This document shows positions 12,021 through 14,776 of a stretch of DNA of 14,776 nt, piece by piece; the first letter of the stretch is position 1, and each line of letters begins with the position of its first letter. Origin of the DNA: DATLTV01 sp035533375 (lineage in GTDB: Bacteria; Patescibacteriota; Minisyncoccia; UBA6257; 2-01-FULL-56-20); NCBI GenBank assembly GCA_035533375.1, contig DATLTV010000077.1, positions 1 to 14,776 of the forward strand, read 5' to 3'. The notes beneath the pieces are model-generated. The model saw only the letters and a list, made by a program, of their open reading frames with translations. It was not told the origin of the DNA and did no database searches. Position numbers and translations under genes: made by a program.

Positions 12021-13123
12021 GAAAATTTTATCTTAACGACCTCCGACTTCGTTCCGACTCTGAGCGGCGGGCCCCAGGAACCGACGCCGCTTGAAACATA
12101 CACGGCGAGATCGCCTTTTTTCTTGAAGCCGTTGCCGTAGCCTTTGAAAATCCAACTCGTGAGAAAGTTCAGCGGAAACACCTGTCCGTCGTGCGTGTGG
12201 CCGGAAAGCTGGAGCGATACGCCGCGATCGCGCGCAACTTTTAAAAAGTTAGGTACGTGGCGCAGGAGGATGCTCGGCTTCGCGCGATCGATCGCAATCC
12301 CCGCAAACACCTCCTCGTATTGCTTTTTTAATTCCGTCGAACGGTAATCGACGCCGACAAGCTGTAAACCGTCGATCTCGCGCATTTCGTCCATCAGCAC
12401 CCGGAAACCCACGAGTTTCAGTTCCGCGAGATATTCCTCGACGTTCCGGAACTCGTCGTGATTGCCCATTACGAACCAGACGCCCAGTGGCGCTTTGAGA
12501 TCGGCAAGCGGCGCACTCACCTTCCGGATGTCCGCCGCGATTCCGTCATAAAGGTCGCCGCCGATAAGGACGATGTCGGGATGCAGATCATTCACCGCTT
12601 TCACCGCCCGCGCGGCAAAACGCTCGGTGCGTATCTGGCCGAGATGCAGATCGCTCATGAATACGGCGGTCCTCTTTTTCCATGACTCGGGAAGATGCGG
12701 GAGCGACACGGAAAGATCGGTGACGCGGATCCTGTTCGCGTTTTTCACGCCGTATGCGGCAACAAGCGAAGCGACGCCGAAATAGACGACCATGAGCGTT
12801 TGCGCGGCGGACAGCGCAGTAAGGTCGAACGTGAGCCACGAGGCGAAGCTCGCGATCGCGAGATAAAAGAAAAATCCCATCCAGACCATCGCCGAGCGGT
12901 AGAATATCCGGATGGGCAAATTCGAATATTTCGCCGCAAGCATGGTCGACAGGACGAACACAAAAGAGAGGCCGATAAAAATGACCTTGAGCGTAAGCAC
13001 CGCCGCGGGATTTTCGATATTCCAGAGGGTGATGATCGTTTCGCACACGAACCAGTGAAGGTACGTGATAATTCCCTGCAGCACAAGAAGAAAAACGGAA
13101 AATTGCGGGATCCGCTTATGCAT
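12014..13123 (-). CDS. Membrane metallophosphoesterase (YkuE/YaeI-like)
   Basis: The 369-residue protein has about four N-terminal membrane helices (roughly 7-28, 42-62, 75-97, 105-126). A calcineurin-like phosphoesterase domain follows with all metal-site motifs: SDLHLG (D158, H160), GGDLYDG (D190), GNHDE (N221, H222), RHVP (H289) and SGHTHDGQ (H309, H311). The ending SSGVGSWGPPLRVGTKSEV is characteristic of YkuE/YaeI proteins, which act on phosphate esters such as UDP-diacylglucosamine-type lipids in some bacteria; the substrate here is unknown. The domain should face the cytoplasm if the helix count is even. The frame extends to 13159, but a promoter lies there, and ATG 13123 fits a leaderless start. 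The last glycine codon and the TAG stop lie in a repeat element. Confidence 0.92.
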   Translation of the reverse strand: MHKRIPQFSVFLLVLQGIITYLHWFVCETIITLWNIENPAAVLTLKVIFIGLSFVFVLSTMLAAKYSNLPIRIFYRSAMVWMGFFFYLAIASFASWLTFDLTALSAAQTLMVVYFGVASLVAAYGVKNANRIRVTDLSVSLPHLPESWKKRTAVFMSDLHLGQIRTERFAARAVKAVNDLHPDIVLIGGDLYDGIAADIRKVSAPLADLKAPLGVWFVMGNHDEFRNVEEYLAELKLVGFRVLMDEMREIDGLQLVGVDYRSTELKKQYEEVFAGIAIDRAKPSILLRHVPNFLKVARDRGVSLQLSGHTHDGQVFPLNFLTSWIFKGYGNGFKKKGDLAVYVSSGVGSWGPPLRVGTKSEVVKIKFSG

Positions 13124-13130
13124 AAAATTT

Positions 13131-13159
13131 AGGGTAGCACTTGGCGAAAAAACTGACAA
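13131..13159 (-). promoter_or_regulatory. Promoter of the metallophosphoesterase, predicted leaderless
   Basis: Minus strand: TTGTCA (13159-13154), 17 bp, TACCCT (13136-13131), then seven bases to the ATG at 13123. The -10 matches at three positions only, but the spacing and -35 are good. Confidence 0.55.
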
Positions 13160-13204
13160 ATTATTAAAAAATGCATTTCACGCCGGAATGCACCCCGCGA
13201 TAAA

Positions 13205-13233
13205 TTGACTGATTTCGCCGAAGACCTTATGAT
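13205..13233 (+). promoter_or_regulatory. Promoter of the ATP synthase operon
   Basis: TTGACT (13205-13210), 17-bp spacer, TATGAT (13228-13233): five of six matches in both boxes. The transcript should start near 13240, nine bases before the atpB ATG. Confidence 0.8.
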
Positions 13234-13248
13234 AAGGGCTTACATGCC

Positions 13249-14049
13249 ATGCAGAACATTTCGCTTCGCGCGGAAACCATATTTCATATAGGGAATTTCC
13301 CGATAACCAATTCTCTCCTGCTCTCGGCGATCACGCTGATTTTTTTGTCGGCGCTGGCGATCGCGATGCGGAATCGGATGAGCGAAGTGCCGGGCAAGAT
13401 CCAGAACGTGGTCGAAATTATTATCGAAGGCATCCTCGATCTCATGGATTCCGTTCTCGGCTCGCGTAAAAGCTCGGAGAAATATTTCCCGATCGTCTCG
13501 ACCATCTTCCTGTTCGTGCTCTTTTCGAACTGGCTCGGGCTTTTGCCGGGCGTGGGATCGGTCGTGGTGCGCGAGGGCAGTGAGACCGTTCCTCTCCTCC
13601 GCAGCCCGGCGAGCGACCTCAACTTCACGCTCGCGATCGCGCTCATCGCCATGACCTTTGTGAACGCTTTCGCGACGGTTGCCGTGGGCCTCAAAGGCCG
13701 GCTCTCGGTCTTCTTTAATTTCACGGGGCCGATCGGATTCTTCACCGGCGGCCTTGAATTAATCTCGGAATTTGCTAAAATTATCTCGTTCTCGTTCCGT
13801 CTTTTCGGCAACGTGTTCGCCGGCGAAGTGCTTCTCGCCATCATGGCATTCCTCGTTCCCTACGCAGCTCCGGTGCCTTTCCTCGGCCTTGAGGTGTTCG
13901 TAGGCTTCATCCAAGCGTTTATTTTCGGAATGCTGACGCTCGTCTTCATCTCGGCAGCGATATCGTCGCACGACGAAGAAAAGCATGAAACGAAAAGCGC
14001 GAAACCGGAGATCGGCATCACGGGAAAGGTCGAGAAAATACATTCATAA
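13249..14049 (+). CDS. atpB: F-type ATP synthase subunit a
   Basis: Subunit a forms the ion half-channels of the Fo motor in the cytoplasmic membrane. The 266-residue protein carries the essential arginine R184 in ISFSFRLFGN (E. coli R210) and Q222 in IQAFIFGML (E. coli Q252), plus the N-terminal FPITNSLL segment and NWLGLLPG (94-101). Length and motifs are normal. The C-terminal about 25 residues (HDEEKHETKSAKPEIG onward) form a charged extension. The start is ATG 13249; an ATG five bases earlier is in another frame. It is the first gene of the operon, 11 bp before atpE. Confidence 0.96.
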   Translation: MQNISLRAETIFHIGNFPITNSLLLSAITLIFLSALAIAMRNRMSEVPGKIQNVVEIIIEGILDLMDSVLGSRKSSEKYFPIVSTIFLFVLFSNWLGLLPGVGSVVVREGSETVPLLRSPASDLNFTLAIALIAMTFVNAFATVAVGLKGRLSVFFNFTGPIGFFTGGLELISEFAKIISFSFRLFGNVFAGEVLLAIMAFLVPYAAPVPFLGLEVFVGFIQAFIFGMLTLVFISAAISSHDEEKHETKSAKPEIGITGKVEKIHS

Positions 14050-14060
14050 CATACACTTTT

Positions 14061-14297
14061 ATGCTGTTAGACGTTAATTCAGCCCGCCTCCTCGCAACCG
14101 CGATCGCAATCGGCCTCGGCGCGCTCGGCCCGGGTATCGCGATCGGCTTGATCGGTTCCAAGGCATCGGAAGCTATCGGGCGAAATCCCGACGCCGCATC
14201 GAAAATCCAGACCGCGATGATCCTCGCGATCGCCTTCGCGGAAGCCGTCGCGATCTACACCTTGGTCATTGCGCTCATCATTAAGTTCGTACCATAA
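14061..14297 (+). CDS. atpE: F-type ATP synthase subunit c
   Basis: The 78-residue proteolipid forms the rotor ring. It has a glycine-rich first helix (GLGALGPGIAIG, 18-29), the polar loop GRNPDA (40-45) that meets the central stalk, and the ion-binding carboxylate E61 in the second helix (AFAEAVAIY). The Gln and Ser ligands typical of sodium-binding rings are replaced (I28 and A62), so proton coupling is inferred. There is no Shine-Dalgarno sequence. A long inverted repeat array follows directly behind the gene and may protect or trim the mRNA here. Confidence 0.97.
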   Translation: MLLDVNSARLLATAIAIGLGALGPGIAIGLIGSKASEAIGRNPDAASKIQTAMILAIAFAEAVAIYTLVIALIIKFVP

Positions 14298-14302
14298 AAA
14301 CA

Positions 14303-14380
14303 ATTTTCGATTTTCGAATTTTCAATTTTCAATGGCACGATTGCTTTGAAAATGGTTAATTGATAATTGAAAATTAGCAT
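14303..14380. repeat. Paired heptamer arrays between atpE and atpF
   Basis: The left array (14303-14331) has four ATTTTCR-type units. The right array (14346-14380) has heptamers TTGAAAA, TGGTTAA, TTGATAA and TTGAAAA. Segment 14317-14333 is the reverse complement of 14359-14375 except for one mismatch, so a 17-bp stem over a 25-base loop can form in the polycistronic mRNA. It starts 5 bp behind the atpE stop and ends 2 bp before the atpF start. Confidence 0.8.
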
Positions 14381-14382
14381 TC

Positions 14383-14776
14383 ATGCAGCAACTATTCTCT
14401 CAACTCGGCATTGATTGGCATCTGCTTCTAAGCCAAGCGGTCAATTTTTTTCTGCTACTCGTCGTGCTACGGCTCTTCATATACAAACCGCTTTTGAAAC
14501 TCATGCGCGAACGGCGGGAGAAGATCGAGCAGGGAGTGGTGAAGGCCGGCGAAGCGGAGAAACGATTGCTCGAGGCCGACGAACTTCGCAAGGAAAAAGT
14601 GAAGCTGGGAGAAGCTCAGGCAATCGCGATCATCAAAAAAACCGAAGTCGAGGCCAAAGCACTCGAGGCAAAACTCCTTGCCGAAACAAAGAGCAAGGAG
14701 GCGGCGGAACTCGCGAACCTCGCCGTGCTCCTCAAAACAAAGGAGGAGGAATCGCGGCGACGGGTGAGTGAAGAAG
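14383..14776 (+). CDS. atpF: F-type ATP synthase subunit b, C-terminus beyond window
   Basis: The 131 visible residues cover most of subunit b, the peripheral stalk that holds F1 against rotation. One N-terminal membrane helix (about 13-34, with AVNFFLLLVVL) is followed by IYKPLLKLMRERREKIEQ, the typical membrane-exit motif, and a long charged coiled coil rich in Glu, Lys and Ala. About 30 residues should remain past the right edge. The start at ATG 14383 gives the usual short pre-helix N-terminus; no Shine-Dalgarno sequence is seen. The order a-c-b is standard for this operon. Confidence 0.93.
   Translation, partial: MQQLFSQLGIDWHLLLSQAVNFFLLLVVLRLFIYKPLLKLMRERREKIEQGVVKAGEAEKRLLEADELRKEKVKLGEAQAIAIIKKTEVEAKALEAKLLAETKSKEAAELANLAVLLKTKEEESRRRVSEE

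Noticed and set aside
13244..13246. ATG at 13244 as the atpB start
   Set aside because: It is in a different frame; the subunit a frame begins at ATG 13249.
1..14776. Alternative genetic code (TGA as glycine), as in some CPR lineages
   Set aside because: TGA terminates the receiver and zinc-ribbon genes at sensible places and no in-frame TGA interrupts the conserved genes.

Overview
The window looks like a chromosomal piece of a Patescibacteria/CPR bacterium, probably of the Parcubacteria type. This is inferred from gene content, not proven. The evidence is a VirD4/TraM-like DNA-transfer ATPase directly downstream of a large membrane-anchored partner typical of that group, a stand-alone sigma-region-4 protein with a HARE-type winged helix, small secreted Ala/Ser-rich proteins, mostly Shine-Dalgarno-less starts, and short stuttered repeats behind many stop codons. 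The stop codons are used as in the standard code (TGA terminates two genes).

Layout. 1-5302 is a minus-strand block. Transcribed from right to left it reads: sigma-like regulator (4224-5252), membrane protein (2766-4058), ATPase with a disordered tail (675-2741), and trmD (1-633, cut by the window edge). 5303-5698 is a divergent region with hairpins and an 11-bp tandem repeat. 5699-7699 encodes a membrane histidine kinase, followed by a repeat element with perfect 9-bp inverted ends and a strong terminator. 7859-9031 (minus) holds two exported small proteins, divergent from a secreted GH113-like glycoside hydrolase (9210-10955). 11017-11397 (minus) is a lone receiver domain, back to back with a zinc-ribbon membrane protein (11482-11865). 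A palindromic repeat cluster lies at 11891-12020. It is followed by a membrane metallophosphoesterase (12014-13123, minus) and the start of the F-type ATP synthase operon atpB-atpE-atpF (13249 to the edge, plus).

How the parts relate. The ATPase and its membrane partner probably work together in DNA or protein transfer or in pilus function. The kinase and the lone receiver could form a split two-component system, but nothing in the sequence proves they are partners. The hydrolase and the two exported proteins form a cell-surface group around one shared control region.

The most unusual content is non-coding. One element family has fixed ends (AGAACCCATCTCAAAA ... GGTTCTAACCC) and a variable interior of 7-mer arrays, and its tip supplies the stop codon of two genes. 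Arrays of 7-8 bp words, often with an inverted partner array, occur just behind several stop codons and once inside trmD. A covarying hairpin repeat (GGATCC-stem-GGACGA) occurs four times. Several good sigma70-type promoters sit 6-8 bases from the start codon, which predicts leaderless mRNAs, and one divergent promoter pair shares a single -35 box.
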